A program made the translations under genes and the position numbers. 64,000 nt of DNA from Roseiarcus fermentans (GTDB lineage Bacteria; Pseudomonadota; Alphaproteobacteria; Rhizobiales; Beijerinckiaceae). The stretch lies in contig NZ_QNRK01000004.1 of assembly GCF_003315135.1 (NCBI RefSeq), positions 56,647-120,646 on the forward strand, written 5' to 3'. This document shows, piece by piece, positions 35,178 to 44,734 of the stretch (position 1 is the first letter of the stretch; every line of letters starts with the position of its first letter). The notes under the pieces were generated by a model, which ran no database searches, had not been told where the DNA came from, and worked only from the letters and a program-made list of their open reading frames with translations.

Positions 35178-35671
35178 AGGGAGACCAGGAACACGGCTTC
35201 GACCTCGGCGAGCGCGTTCAGCGGCAGATGGGCGACGCCGACCGTGGTGCGGGCGTGCTTGCCGCGCTCGCCCAGTACCTCGACCATGAGGTCGGAGGCG
35301 CCGTTCATCGCCTGGGGCAGGGGATCGAAGGCGCCCGCGACATTGAAATAGCCGCCGAGGCGCACGGTCTGGACGATCTTGTCGAGGTCGCCGAGCACGG
35401 CCTGGGCCTGGGCCAGGAGGTTGATGGCGCAGAGCCTGGCCGCCTCGCGCGCCGCCTCCACGGCCGAGTCCGGCCCGAGCTTGCCCTTGTGCCGGTCGGC
35501 GAGCTTGCCGTCGGGGCCGAGCGGCAACTGACCCGAGATCCAGAGCTGCGGCAAGACGCCCGCCGCCACGCTCCCGGGCGTGCCGACGGCGGGGACGTAA
35601 TTGGCGACCGGCGCGGCCGGCTTCGGCAGAACGATCCCGAGTTCGGCGAGGCGTCTGGCGGTCTGGCTCAT
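35174..35671 (-). CDS. RidA family protein (YjgF/YER057c, long type)
   Basis: A 165-residue protein of the longer RidA-like branch: LGIVLPKPAAPVANYVPAV near the start, LWISGQLPLGPDGKL, the block AAREAARLCAINLLAQAQAVLGDLDK, and FDPLPQAMNGASDLMVEVLGERGKHART. RidA proteins deaminate reactive enamine/imine intermediates, but this branch often lacks the key Arg, and its activity is unproven. It is upstream of and coupled to the phosphodiesterase gene. A perfect palindrome lies 84 bp upstream of its start. Confidence 0.87.
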   Translation of the reverse strand: MSQTARRLAELGIVLPKPAAPVANYVPAVGTPGSVAAGVLPQLWISGQLPLGPDGKLADRHKGKLGPDSAVEAAREAARLCAINLLAQAQAVLGDLDKIVQTVRLGGYFNVAGAFDPLPQAMNGASDLMVEVLGERGKHARTTVGVAHLPLNALAEVEAVFLVSL

Positions 35672-35754
35672 GCGAAACTCTCCGGCTCTTGCGGCGCCTG
35701 CGAGGGCCGCCCGGGCGCAAGCCTATGCCCACCCGGCGGCGGCGGCGCAATCGG

Positions 35755-35782
35755 CTTGCAAAATGAAAATGCGTTTTGCAAG
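35755..35782. promoter_or_regulatory. perfect inverted repeat upstream of the ridA-like gene
   Basis: CTTGCAAAA and TTTTGCAAG form perfect 9-bp arms around a 10-bp AT-rich centre. It stands out in GC-rich DNA and lies 84 bp before the RidA-like start and 146 bp before the small frame at 35928. It could be an operator for an unidentified regulator or a hairpin. Confidence 0.45.
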
Positions 35783-35927
35783 CGCGCGTCGCGCTTTCGA
35801 TTGTTCACACGCGGCGGCGGGGGGCGCGAGCCCGAGGATGGTCGAGAGTCTCGCCGCGCATGCCTCCGGAACCTTGGCGCCGCCTTTGCGTTGACTGTGA
35901 TCACTAACCATTCGGGAGTTCATCATC

Positions 35928-36020
35928 ATGACTTTCGTCGCGATCGCCCTCGGCCTCGTCGGCATGGCCTGCTCGGCCGTGGTCCTGAAGGCCTACGCCC
36001 TCGGCGCGCCGGTCCGCTGA
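35928..36020 (+). CDS. possible 30-residue membrane peptide
   Basis: ATG at 35928 with GGGAG about 10 nt upstream opens MTFVAIALGLVGMACSAVVL, then KAYALGAPVR and a stop. One hydrophobic helix is followed by a short basic end, the layout of small single-span proteins. A TTGACT at 35891 and a TGATCA palindrome lie upstream. It could be chance; no family is recognised. Confidence 0.4.
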   Translation: MTFVAIALGLVGMACSAVVLKAYALGAPVR

Positions 36021-36198
36021 GTTTCCGCCGCCGCGGCCCGCCCGCGGATCCGCCGGCGGTCGAGACGCGTCGCCGACGCCGATGGACCGCCAGCCCATGC
36101 TTGTTTTTGCCATGTCTCCCGCTTAGGTAAGGACCGAACGAAGATTGCGTCGCCGGCCGTGACCAGCCGGGCGGCGCCGGCGCACCGGGAAGGCGGCC

Positions 36199-36432
36199 AT
36201 GGGTAGCTTCAGCATTTGGCACTGGATGTTGTTCCTTGCGGTTGCGCTCCTGCTGTTCGGAGGCAAGGGCAAGATCTCCGACATCATGGGCGACGTCGCC
36301 AAGGGCGTGAAATCCTTCAAGAAGGGTCTGAGCGAGGACGAGCCGAAGCCGGCCGAGGCCGCGCCGGAAGCTCCGCGCCCGATCGAGAGCCGGACCGCCG
36401 TCGAGGCCAAGGACGTCCACAAGGTCAGCTGA
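36199..36432 (+). CDS. tatA: twin-arginine translocase subunit TatA
   Basis: A 77-residue TatA: short N-terminal helix ([18 protein letters not shown]), hinge, then an amphipathic helix ([18 protein letters not shown]) and a Pro/Glu-rich acidic tail. TatA multimers form the Tat pore for folded proteins. The hinge reads FGGKGKIS, one residue longer than the common FGRGKI. It is the first gene of tatABC; scpAB, which often precede it in this group, are not here. Confidence 0.95.
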   Translation: MGSFSIWHWMLFLAVALLLFGGKGKISDIMGDVAKGVKSFKKGLSEDEPKPAEAAPEAPRPIESRTAVEAKDVHKVS

Positions 36433-36509
36433 CAGCGCAGCCTTGACGCTGACGTGACGGGGAGGCGCGGCCGCCGCGCGTCCCTTTCGCGCGTTCCGCC
36501 GGAGCCTCG

Positions 36510-36968
36510 ATGTTCGACTTCGACATAGGCAAGATGCTGGTGGTGGCGATCGTCGCGCTCGCGGTGATCCCCCCCAAGGATTTGCCGCGCGTGATGCGCA
36601 CAGTGGGGCAGGCGATGGGCCGGATGCGTAGAATGGCGTCCGAGTTCCAGGGCCAGTTCATGGACGCCATGCGCGAGGCCGAGTTCGACAGCGTGCGCAA
36701 GGAGCTGGCCGAACTCAACCAGAAGGCGACCGCCAGCATCGCCGAGCTGAACAAGGCCACGGCGGTCGGCGCTTTCGATCCGGCGGTCATGATTCGCGAC
36801 GAGGTGACGAAAGCGGCCGAGCCGCTCGCCCATCTGCCGGCCCCGGCTCCCGAGGGCGCCGAGATCGGCGCGTCCGAAGTGGCGCTGACCCCCGCGCCGG
36901 AGGCGAAGCCGGGCGAGGCGGCGTCCCAGGGCGGCGAACAACCCGTCAAGTCGAGCGCCGCGGAATGA
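36510..36968 (+). CDS. tatB: twin-arginine translocase subunit TatB
   Basis: A 152-residue TatB: membrane helix (MFDFDIGKMLVVAIVALAVI), then PPKDLPRVMRTVGQAMGRM and a long amphipathic helix, then a Pro/Ala/Glu-rich tail. The usual GP before KDLP is PP here, as in some other alphaproteobacteria. TatB forms the Tat substrate receptor with TatC. Two predicted clients, the DyP peroxidase and the sugar-type binding protein, are encoded in this window. The stop overlaps tatC by 4 bp. Confidence 0.94.
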   Translation: MFDFDIGKMLVVAIVALAVIPPKDLPRVMRTVGQAMGRMRRMASEFQGQFMDAMREAEFDSVRKELAELNQKATASIAELNKATAVGAFDPAVMIRDEVTKAAEPLAHLPAPAPEGAEIGASEVALTPAPEAKPGEAASQGGEQPVKSSAAE

Positions 36969-37759
36969 GCCAGGAGGACATCGAAGCCACCAAGGCGCCG
37001 TTGATGGACCACATCATCGAGCTGCGCGGCCGGCTGATCCGCTCGATCTGGGCCTTCATGGCCGCCTTCCTGGTGTGCTTCTACTTTTCGCGCTCGATCT
37101 ACAACATCCTGACCGAGCCGTATGTGCGCGTGGTCGGGGCCGACAAGGCGACCCTGATCGCCACGCACTTCCTCGAACAGTTCTACACCAATGTCCGCCT
37201 CAGCATGTTCGGGGCGCTGGTGATCGCGTTCCCGGTCATCGCCACGCAGATCTACCGGTTCATCGCGCCTGGCTTGTACAAACACGAGCGCCAGGCGTTC
37301 CTGCCCTACCTGATCGCGACGCCGATCTTTTTCGTGTTCGGGGCGGCGCTGGTCTATTTCGCGGTGATGCCGCTGTTGATCCGCTTCTCGGTGTCGCTGC
37401 AGCAGGTCAACACGCCGGGCGAGGCGACGATCGAGCTTCTGCCCAAGGTCAGCGAATACCTGTCGCTGATCATGACGTTGATCCTGGCGTTCGGCGTGGC
37501 GTTCCAGCTTCCGGTGGTGCTGACGCTGCTCGGGCAGGTGGGGATCATCGATTCGGCGTGGCTGGTGAGGATGCGCCGCTACGCCATCGTCGCGGTCGTG
37601 GGCGTCGCCGCGATCCTGACGCCTCCCGACCTGATCAGCATGACCACCCTCGCCCTGCCGATGCTGGCGCTCTACGAGGGCGCCGTGGTCGCGGTCCGCT
37701 GGATGGAGAAGCGCCGGGCGCAGGAGGAGGCCAAGGCCAAGGCCGCGCCGCCTGACTAA
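36965..37759 (+). CDS. tatC: twin-arginine translocase subunit TatC
   Basis: A 264-residue polytopic protein with six membrane helices. Signatures: MDHIIELRGRLIRSI (the cytoplasmic N-tail that reads the twin arginines), FYTNVRLSMFGALVIAFPV, RFIAPGLYKHERQAFLPY and VVGVAAILTPPDLISMTTLA. It binds the Tat signal peptide. It ends the tatABC operon, followed by a double hairpin. Confidence 0.97.
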   Translation: MSQEDIEATKAPLMDHIIELRGRLIRSIWAFMAAFLVCFYFSRSIYNILTEPYVRVVGADKATLIATHFLEQFYTNVRLSMFGALVIAFPVIATQIYRFIAPGLYKHERQAFLPYLIATPIFFVFGAALVYFAVMPLLIRFSVSLQQVNTPGEATIELLPKVSEYLSLIMTLILAFGVAFQLPVVLTLLGQVGIIDSAWLVRMRRYAIVAVVGVAAILTPPDLISMTTLALPMLALYEGAVVAVRWMEKRRAQEEAKAKAAPPD

Positions 37760-37790
37760 GCAGGCTTGCCCGGAGCCCCCCTGGATTGGA

Positions 37791-37829
37791 GGGCGCCCGT
37801 CTCGGGCGCCCGGGCGGCGAGACGCCGCC
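37791..37829 (+). terminator. double hairpin after tatC
   Basis: Two perfect stem-loops in tandem: GGGCGCCCG-TCT-CGGGCGCCC (37791-37811) and GGCGGCG-AGA-CGCCGCC (37813-37829), 31 bp past the tatC stop. There is no U-tract, so the effect may be RNA protection or Rho-linked ending. The rest of the 285-bp gap up to 38045 shows no gene. Confidence 0.55.
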
Positions 37830-38044
37830 TCTCACGCTCGATGTCCGTTGGGCGGATCAGAAACCGGCATGGACTTGTCCGGGCCGGAAAGCCAACTTGT
37901 CGTTCTGCGCCCTGTCGCCGCGACGCCGGCGGCTTCGCCCGATAGCGCGCGCCGGCCACGAGGCGCGCGACCGGCCCCAATGGCTGCTCGAAGGCCGCTG
38001 ATCCGGCTTGCTGTTCCCCGTGAACGCTCGTATCTGACGATTCG

Positions 38045-39070
38045 ATGACAGGCGCCGGACGCGAACGGGCTCGGGGGGACTTCGAAAGCATGAGCGACGG
38101 GGAGGGCGCGGCGCCCGATGCGCGGACAGCGAACAGGAACACGGCGACCTCCGAGGTCACGCCCGAAAAGTCGGATGCGAGCGTCGTCGCGGCGCCGGCG
38201 CCGGCCGCCTACGCCGACGGCTCGCCGCTCGATGGCCTCAGCTATCTTGAGGCCAAGCTGATTCTGAAGCCCGAGCGCTTCACGTCCGCCAAGGCCTTGC
38301 GCGAATTCGGCAGGATCGTGCGCAAGACCGCCGAGGCGACGAAGATCGCGTTCACGCCCGACCCGGAATTCGACCTCCCGCCGAAGATCCGCGAGATCGT
38401 CTTCGCCGACACGCCTGACTTTGCGCTCTATGCTTCGGCCTTCATCCTGCGCCGGCGGATCGCCTATCATGAAGGGTTTGCGGTCGGCGATCCGGAGGTG
38501 GTGTTCAAATTTCGCCACCCCGATCTCGATCGGGCGCAGGCGCTCGATATGCGGCCGAAGATCGAGGGCAAGTACCGGATCAAGTTCAAGGCGGAGCTGC
38601 TGCCGCTGAAGGACAGGGCCGGCGGCTACCGCGTCCTCTATTCGCACAATTGCCAGTTCGGCTTGAGCCAGACGAAGGCGAAAGAAAAGACGTCGATCGC
38701 GACGCTGGCGGAAATCTTTCCGGCCCTGACGGACATCAAGACCAAGGCCGATCACGTCTCGATCGTCAACGGCGGCATCGTCGAAGAGGTGCTGTTGCCG
38801 ATCGGCGAACTCGATTTCGGCAAGGGCATGACCGCCAATTGCGATGTGTCGCTGTGGCGGACGCGCGGCGAGCACCGCTCGCTGGTCGGGGAGTTCGCTT
38901 TCCAGGCGAAATTCGCCGCGGAGACGGGGGTCGCGGCAAGACAGCGCGAGCGCATGGAGCGCTTCTACATCGCGCTTCAGCACGCCGTCGAAGACTGGCT
39001 CGCGCTCGGCGTCACCAAGACCGCGATGGTGTACCGGCTGAACGGCGCCGCGCCGCAAAGCCATGAGTAA
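38045..39070 (+). CDS. unknown protein, possible CYTH-like tunnel fold
   Basis: A 341-residue cytoplasmic protein. The first 60 residues are low in complexity. The rest contains strand-like segments with alternating charged residues: LEAKLILKPERFTSAKAL, FILRRRIAYHEGF, VVFKFRHPDLD, KYRIKFKAELLPLKD and VGEFAFQAKF. Paired Lys/Arg/Glu on successive strands recalls CYTH triphosphate/polyphosphate-binding tunnels, but the classic ExExK motif is only approximate (LEAKL), so this is a guess. The start may instead be ATG 38090. It overlaps chrA by 8 bp, so the two are co-translated. Confidence 0.65.
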   Translation: MTGAGRERARGDFESMSDGEGAAPDARTANRNTATSEVTPEKSDASVVAAPAPAAYADGSPLDGLSYLEAKLILKPERFTSAKALREFGRIVRKTAEATKIAFTPDPEFDLPPKIREIVFADTPDFALYASAFILRRRIAYHEGFAVGDPEVVFKFRHPDLDRAQALDMRPKIEGKYRIKFKAELLPLKDRAGGYRVLYSHNCQFGLSQTKAKEKTSIATLAEIFPALTDIKTKADHVSIVNGGIVEEVLLPIGELDFGKGMTANCDVSLWRTRGEHRSLVGEFAFQAKFAAETGVAARQRERMERFYIALQHAVEDWLALGVTKTAMVYRLNGAAPQSHE

Positions 39071-39656
39071 TCCGGGCGTCGAAAGCGCGGCCGAGGCCGG
39101 GGCGGCCGCGCCGCCGGTCGCGGCGACGGCGTCGGTCCTGCGGATCTTCGTCGCGTTCCTCGTCATCGGCTCGACGAGCTTCGGCGGGCCGGTGCCCTAC
39201 CTGCGCGAGCATCTGGTGACGCGCCGCAGGTGGCTCGACGACAAGACGTTCGTCGAGCTCTTGTCGATCAGCCAGAGCCTTCCCGGGCTGAACGCGACCA
39301 ACATGGCGATCCTGGTCGGCGACCGGCTCGCAGGCCCGCGCGGCGCGCTCGCCGGCGTGATCGGCATGTGCCTTCCGGGGGCGATCATCATGTTCGTCGT
39401 CGGCGTGCTCTACCGCGAGCATGGCGCTTACGCCTGGACCACGGCGGCGTTGAAGGGCGTGGCCGCGGCGTCGGTCGGGCTCGTCCTGGCGACCGTCGTC
39501 CAGCTGAGCGAGAAGTCGCTCGACGGCCGTTTCGATTTCGTGTTCGTCGCCGTCACCGTGGTGGCGGTCGAGCATTTCCACGTGTCGGTGCCCGTCGCGC
39601 TGATCGGGGTCGGAGCGGCGGCGATCCTGTGGCATCGTCCGAGGAGGGGGACCTGA
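39063..39656 (+). CDS. chrA: chromate transporter, N-terminal half type (short-chain CHR)
   Basis: A 197-residue membrane protein of the short CHR family: FLVIGSTSFGGPVPYLREHLV and ELLSISQSLPGLNATNMAIL are the CHR motifs, followed by three to four more helices. Short CHR proteins work in pairs; the partner gene starts 1 bp after this one stops. Together they would export chromate, or another oxyanion. The stop-start spacing and order are as in other split chrA pairs. Confidence 0.9.
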   Translation: MSNPGVESAAEAGAAAPPVAATASVLRIFVAFLVIGSTSFGGPVPYLREHLVTRRRWLDDKTFVELLSISQSLPGLNATNMAILVGDRLAGPRGALAGVIGMCLPGAIIMFVVGVLYREHGAYAWTTAALKGVAAASVGLVLATVVQLSEKSLDGRFDFVFVAVTVVAVEHFHVSVPVALIGVGAAAILWHRPRRGT

Positions 39657-39657
39657 A

Positions 39658-40179
39658 ATGCACCAGTGGGGCGCTCTCGTCCGGGTGTTCGCCTATCTGT
39701 CGCTGCTCACCGTCGGCGGCGGCATGGCGGCGTTTCCCGAACTCAAGGCGGAGTCCGTCGAAGTCCATCAGTGGCTGACCTTCTCGCAACTCGTGCATCT
39801 CTACAGCGTCGGGCAGCTTTCGCCCGGGCCGAACATGATGATGATCGTCCCGATCGGCGACTGGGCCGGCGGGATCGTCGGGGCGATCCTCGTGGTCCTC
39901 GCCTTCTTCGGTCCGACCGGCCTCCTGACCTTCGGCGTCGGTCGCGCCTGGAACCGGCTCGAGGCCTGGCCGTGGCGCGCCTCGATCCAGAAGGGCCTCG
40001 CGCCGGTGTCGATCGGCCTCCTGCTCGCCGGCTGCTTCTCGATCGCCAAGGGCGCGATCTTCGGCCTCGACACGGCGGCGATCGCGGTCGGCGTGCTCTT
40101 GATCCTGCTGCGTTACAAGGTCAACCCGGCGCTGCTCGTGCTCGGCGGCGCAGCGGTCGGACTGCTCGCCTATCTCTGA
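39658..40179 (+). CDS. chrA: chromate transporter, second half type (short-chain CHR)
   Basis: A 173-residue partner of the preceding gene: YLSLLTVGGGMAAFPELKAE and YSVGQLSPGPNMMMIVPIGDW match the CHR motif block, then four hydrophobic helices. The two-gene pair replaces the single long ChrA of other bacteria by having each half as its own chain in opposite membrane orientation (known of the family). Confidence 0.9.
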   Translation: MHQWGALVRVFAYLSLLTVGGGMAAFPELKAESVEVHQWLTFSQLVHLYSVGQLSPGPNMMMIVPIGDWAGGIVGAILVVLAFFGPTGLLTFGVGRAWNRLEAWPWRASIQKGLAPVSIGLLLAGCFSIAKGAIFGLDTAAIAVGVLLILLRYKVNPALLVLGGAAVGLLAYL

Positions 40180-40504
40180 AGGAAACGACAGGCCTCGGGG
40201 TCAGCCCGACCCGTCTGCAAACGGGCGTCTCGCCATCACGCGCCGTCGCCGATCGCGGTCGGGCGGTCGTCGGCGACGGCGGCGCAGGCCGACGATCCGA
40301 GGAGACCTCCTTGCGCATCGTCGGGAGGTCTCGGAAGTCGTCCGCGCGGAGGGCGTTGACGTTGGAGCGGACATCCGCGAGGTCTGAGCGGGCTTCGAGG
40401 CTGGTCGGCCATGCGGGGCGTCGTGCTCCGGCTGGTTGGATCGTCGAATTGTCGAACGTCTCGGTAACGCCGCCCCGCATCGCCGCTGTTCACGGCGCGC
40501 CGGC
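40180..40504. other. gap of 325 bp without a recognised gene
   Basis: Between the chromate transporter and the EamA gene. It includes a small hairpin-prone stretch just after the stop (GGGGTCAGCCCGACCC, about 40198-40213) that may end the upstream transcript. No coding frame with family likeness and no clear promoter motif was found. Confidence 0.5.
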
Positions 40505-41383
40505 ATGACTCCGCGCGACACGCTCGCCGCGATCAGCGTCGCGGTCGTCTGGGGCCTGACCTTCATCGCCATCAAGGTCGGCGTCGGCGAGACCTCGCCC
40601 CTGACGCTGTCGGCGCTGCGGTTCGCCTTCGCCGCCGTCCCGGCGGTGTTTTTCATCAAGCCGCCGAAGGCGCCGGTCTGGACGGTCGCGCTCTACGGGC
40701 TTCTGATCGGCGTCGGTCAGTTCGGCATGCTGTTCATCGCGATCGACCGGGGTTTTCCGGTCGGGCTCGCCTCGCTGCTCGTCCAGGCGCAGGTGTATTT
40801 CACCATTTTCATCGCCTGGATCGCGCTCGGCGAGCGGCCGAGCCGGGCCCAGGCGATCGGCGCAGGCGTCGCTTTCGCCGGCATGGCGGTGATCGCCTCG
40901 GAGCGGCTCGCCGGCGCGAGCTTCTGGCCGTTCCTGCTGGTCGCGCTGGCGGCCCTGTTCTGGGGCGCGGGCAACGTCGTCGCCAAGACGGCGGGGAAGA
41001 TCGACGCGCTCGCCTTCACCGTCTGGTCGAGCCTCGCCGCGCCGCTGCCGCTCGTGGCGCTCTCGCTCGCCTTCGACGGGACGGCGCCGCTGGCGAACCT
41101 TCTTCATCCGACCTGGCGGCTGGCGGCCAGCGTGGCGGTGATCGCCTATGCGGGGACCTTGTTCGGCTTCGGCCTGTGGGCGCGGCTGCTCGCCCATTAT
41201 TCCGCCGCGACCGTCGCGCCCTTCGCGCTGCTGGTGCCGGTGGTCGGCATGGCCGCCGGCGCGCTCGTGTTCGGCGAGCCGCTGCGGCCGGTTGAGCTTT
41301 TCGGCGCGGTTCTGGTAATGGCGGGCCTCGCGCTCAACGTGTTCGGCGCACGCTGGCTGCGCGTCCTGTCAGGGTCCAGGTGA
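40505..41383 (+). CDS. EamA/DMT family exporter
   Basis: A 292-residue protein with ten predicted membrane helices in two EamA repeats (AAISVAVVWGLTFIAIKVGV at the start of the first; FLLVALAALFWGAGNVVAKT at the second). These exporters carry amino acids, purines or other metabolites; the end block FALLVPVVGMAAGALVFGEPL is typical. ATG 40505 is followed directly by the first helix. It is 3 bp before serS, so it probably lies in one transcript with it. Confidence 0.9.
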   Translation: MTPRDTLAAISVAVVWGLTFIAIKVGVGETSPLTLSALRFAFAAVPAVFFIKPPKAPVWTVALYGLLIGVGQFGMLFIAIDRGFPVGLASLLVQAQVYFTIFIAWIALGERPSRAQAIGAGVAFAGMAVIASERLAGASFWPFLLVALAALFWGAGNVVAKTAGKIDALAFTVWSSLAAPLPLVALSLAFDGTAPLANLLHPTWRLAASVAVIAYAGTLFGFGLWARLLAHYSAATVAPFALLVPVVGMAAGALVFGEPLRPVELFGAVLVMAGLALNVFGARWLRVLSGSR

Positions 41384-42736
<1,353 letters not shown>

Positions 42737-42845
42737 TCCCCTGCGACTCTATGGCCTCGAGGCCCGCCTTGATCGGGCTGCGATCAGCCGATACCGTCGC
42801 TTCGCTTTGAGAAACCGCGACAAGGCAAGCGGTTGAAGGTCAGGG

Positions 42846-43223
42846 ATGCGATCGGTCCTCAAGTCGTTGCTGGTCTTTCTGTTGGTCGCGGCCTTTGGCG
42901 TCGCGCCGATCGGGACGGCGACGGCGTCGCCCTGCGCGGAGCATCCGGCTCGAATGCTCCGTGTCGCGATCGGACCTGAGCTGACAACTGGCTGCAAGCC
43001 CGCCGCGACGGAATTGGCGCGCCGCCCTGCGCCCCATCGCGACACCCGAGATCAGTGCCCGCAGGCCTGCTGCGTGTCGACGACATCGGCGGCCCTTCCC
43101 GGCGTTGCGACGGCCCACGCCGCGTCGCCCGTCGCCAGCGAAGCGCTTGCGATTTCCGACGGCAAGATCCCGACTGGCATTGCCATCGCGCCGCTGACCG
43201 GACCTCCCAAGCCCTCGGCTTGA
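42846..43223 (+). CDS. small exported Cys-rich protein, unknown
   Basis: A 125-residue protein with a signal peptide (LLVFLLVAAFGVAPIGTATA). The mature part has five Cys (PCAEHP, GCKPA, DQCPQACCVST), the last three close together, which suits metal binding. It precedes a DUF411 protein and a cupredoxin, so a role in copper handling is inferred. No family is recognised. Confidence 0.6.
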   Translation: MRSVLKSLLVFLLVAAFGVAPIGTATASPCAEHPARMLRVAIGPELTTGCKPAATELARRPAPHRDTRDQCPQACCVSTTSAALPGVATAHAASPVASEALAISDGKIPTGIAIAPLTGPPKPSA

Positions 43224-43435
43224 TGGGGCGCAAGGCCGTCATGGGGCGGCCGATCTGCCCACAGGCGACCCTCCGGCGACGCATGGCGGCGCGACAGGCG
43301 TAACGCCGCGCCAACCGCGACTTCGCCGCTCCCTGCGAATTCCGGCCGATCCAGTCACAGCGATCGGCCGCGCGCGCACGCTCGCGACTCGATCGCGCGC
43401 GGCTTCGCGCCGCACACACACATCGAGGATCAATC

Positions 43436-43864
43436 ATGAGACAATACAGTTCGACCGCCCTTGCCCTGACGCTGTCGCTGATCGCCGTTCCCGCCCTCGC
43501 CGCACAACAGGCCACCGTCTACCGCTCGCCCAGTTGCGGCTGCTGCGAGGGTTGGGTCGCCTATCTGAAATCGAACGGCTTCGACGCCACGGCCGTTTCG
43601 ACCGACGATCTCGGGGCGATCAAGGCGAAGATGAACGTCCCCGCCGACATGCAGTCGTGCCACACGGCGACGATCGCCGGATATGGGGTCGAGGGCCACG
43701 CGCCGATCGAGGCGATCGCCAGGCTCCTCGCCGAGAGACCCCATGTAACCGGGATCGCCGTCCCCGGCATGCCGGGCGGCTCGCCCGGCATGCCGGGACC
43801 GAAAGAACCCTTCACGGTCTTCACTTTCGGGCCCGCAGGCGAAACCGAGTTCATGCGCTTTTGA
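43436..43864 (+). CDS. DUF411 metal-binding protein
   Basis: A 142-residue exported protein with signal peptide ALTLSLIAVPALA. Core motif YRSPSCGCCEGWVAYLKSNGF has the thioredoxin-like CGCC, then PADMQSCHTATIAGYGVEGHAP. DUF411 proteins (CopG-like) are periplasmic and often lie in copper or other metal resistance clusters. The C-terminus is extended with a Gly/Met/Pro stretch (PGMPGGSPGMPGPKE) that could bind Cu(I). It is 84 bp before the cupredoxin gene. Confidence 0.85.
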   Translation: MRQYSSTALALTLSLIAVPALAAQQATVYRSPSCGCCEGWVAYLKSNGFDATAVSTDDLGAIKAKMNVPADMQSCHTATIAGYGVEGHAPIEAIARLLAERPHVTGIAVPGMPGGSPGMPGPKEPFTVFTFGPAGETEFMRF

Positions 43865-43948
43865 CCACCTTCGCGGCCGCCGCTTCGACCGGCGATCGGT
43901 CGGGGCGGCGGCGCCGCTCCGTCACCGATGAATTGCAAAGGACTTCTC

Positions 43949-44500
43949 ATGTTCAACCAGACGACTTCGAAACGATCCGCCCCTCTGTCGAGCGCCGCTG
44001 TAATCGCTGCGGCGACCTTGGTTCTGAGCTTCCAGGGCGCGAACGCCCATTCCGGGATGGAGGCGGGCGCGATGCCCGGCATGGCCGGCGCGGCGGCCGC
44101 GCAAGAGCTCACGGTGGGCGAACCGGGCGCCCCGACCAAGGTCGATCGAACCATAGCGATCACAATGAAGGAACTGAGCTTCGAGCCGAATTCCGTAAAC
44201 GTTCGGCTGAACGAGACCATCCGCTTTGTCGTCTCGAACAAGAGTGAAGTCGATCACGAACTGGTCCTCGGCGACGTCGAAGCCCAGACCGCGCACCGCA
44301 AGGAAATGATCGAGATGCTGGAGAAGGGGCAGGACATGCATGGCGACGACGATCCCAATGCAGTCGCGGTGAAAGCCGGCGAGACGCGGGAGCTGATCTG
44401 GAAATTCAGCCGGGCCGGGCGCTTCGAATTCGACTGCAATATCCCCGGCCATTTCGAAGCCGGAATGACCGGCGCCATCAATGTCGAGGCGAAGCGGTAG
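43949..44500 (+). CDS. cupredoxin (CopI/plastocyanin-like)
   Basis: A 183-residue exported copper protein. Signal: SSAAVIAAATLVLSFQGANA. A Met/Gly/His region (AHSGMEAGAMPGMAGA) follows, then the cupredoxin fold with ligands in KSEVDHELVLGD (His) and RFEFDCNIPGHFEAGM (Cys-X4-His-X4-Met), a complete type 1 site. ATG 43949 is chosen since AAGGAC lies 7 nt upstream; an in-frame ATG at 43928 has no ribosome site. It would oxidise, bind or pass copper in the periplasm. Confidence 0.88.
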   Translation: MFNQTTSKRSAPLSSAAVIAAATLVLSFQGANAHSGMEAGAMPGMAGAAAAQELTVGEPGAPTKVDRTIAITMKELSFEPNSVNVRLNETIRFVVSNKSEVDHELVLGDVEAQTAHRKEMIEMLEKGQDMHGDDDPNAVAVKAGETRELIWKFSRAGRFEFDCNIPGHFEAGMTGAINVEAKR

Positions 44501-44734
44501 CTCCGAGCGGCGGCAAGCGGTCGGGAGGACTGTGTCCTCCCGGTCGCACGGGGATGGGCGGTCGCGATCTGCAACGGCCGCTCGAATCGCTCGCGGCGAA
44601 CCGTCGCCCTGCCGCGGAAGACGCCGGCGGCGAGCGTGGCGACCTCGGCTCGCCTTCGACCGCCGCCGCGCCGCCGGTGCGGTCTGGCGGCCCGGCTCCG
44701 TCCGTCGTATGAGGCAACGCGAAAGGCCGGCCTC

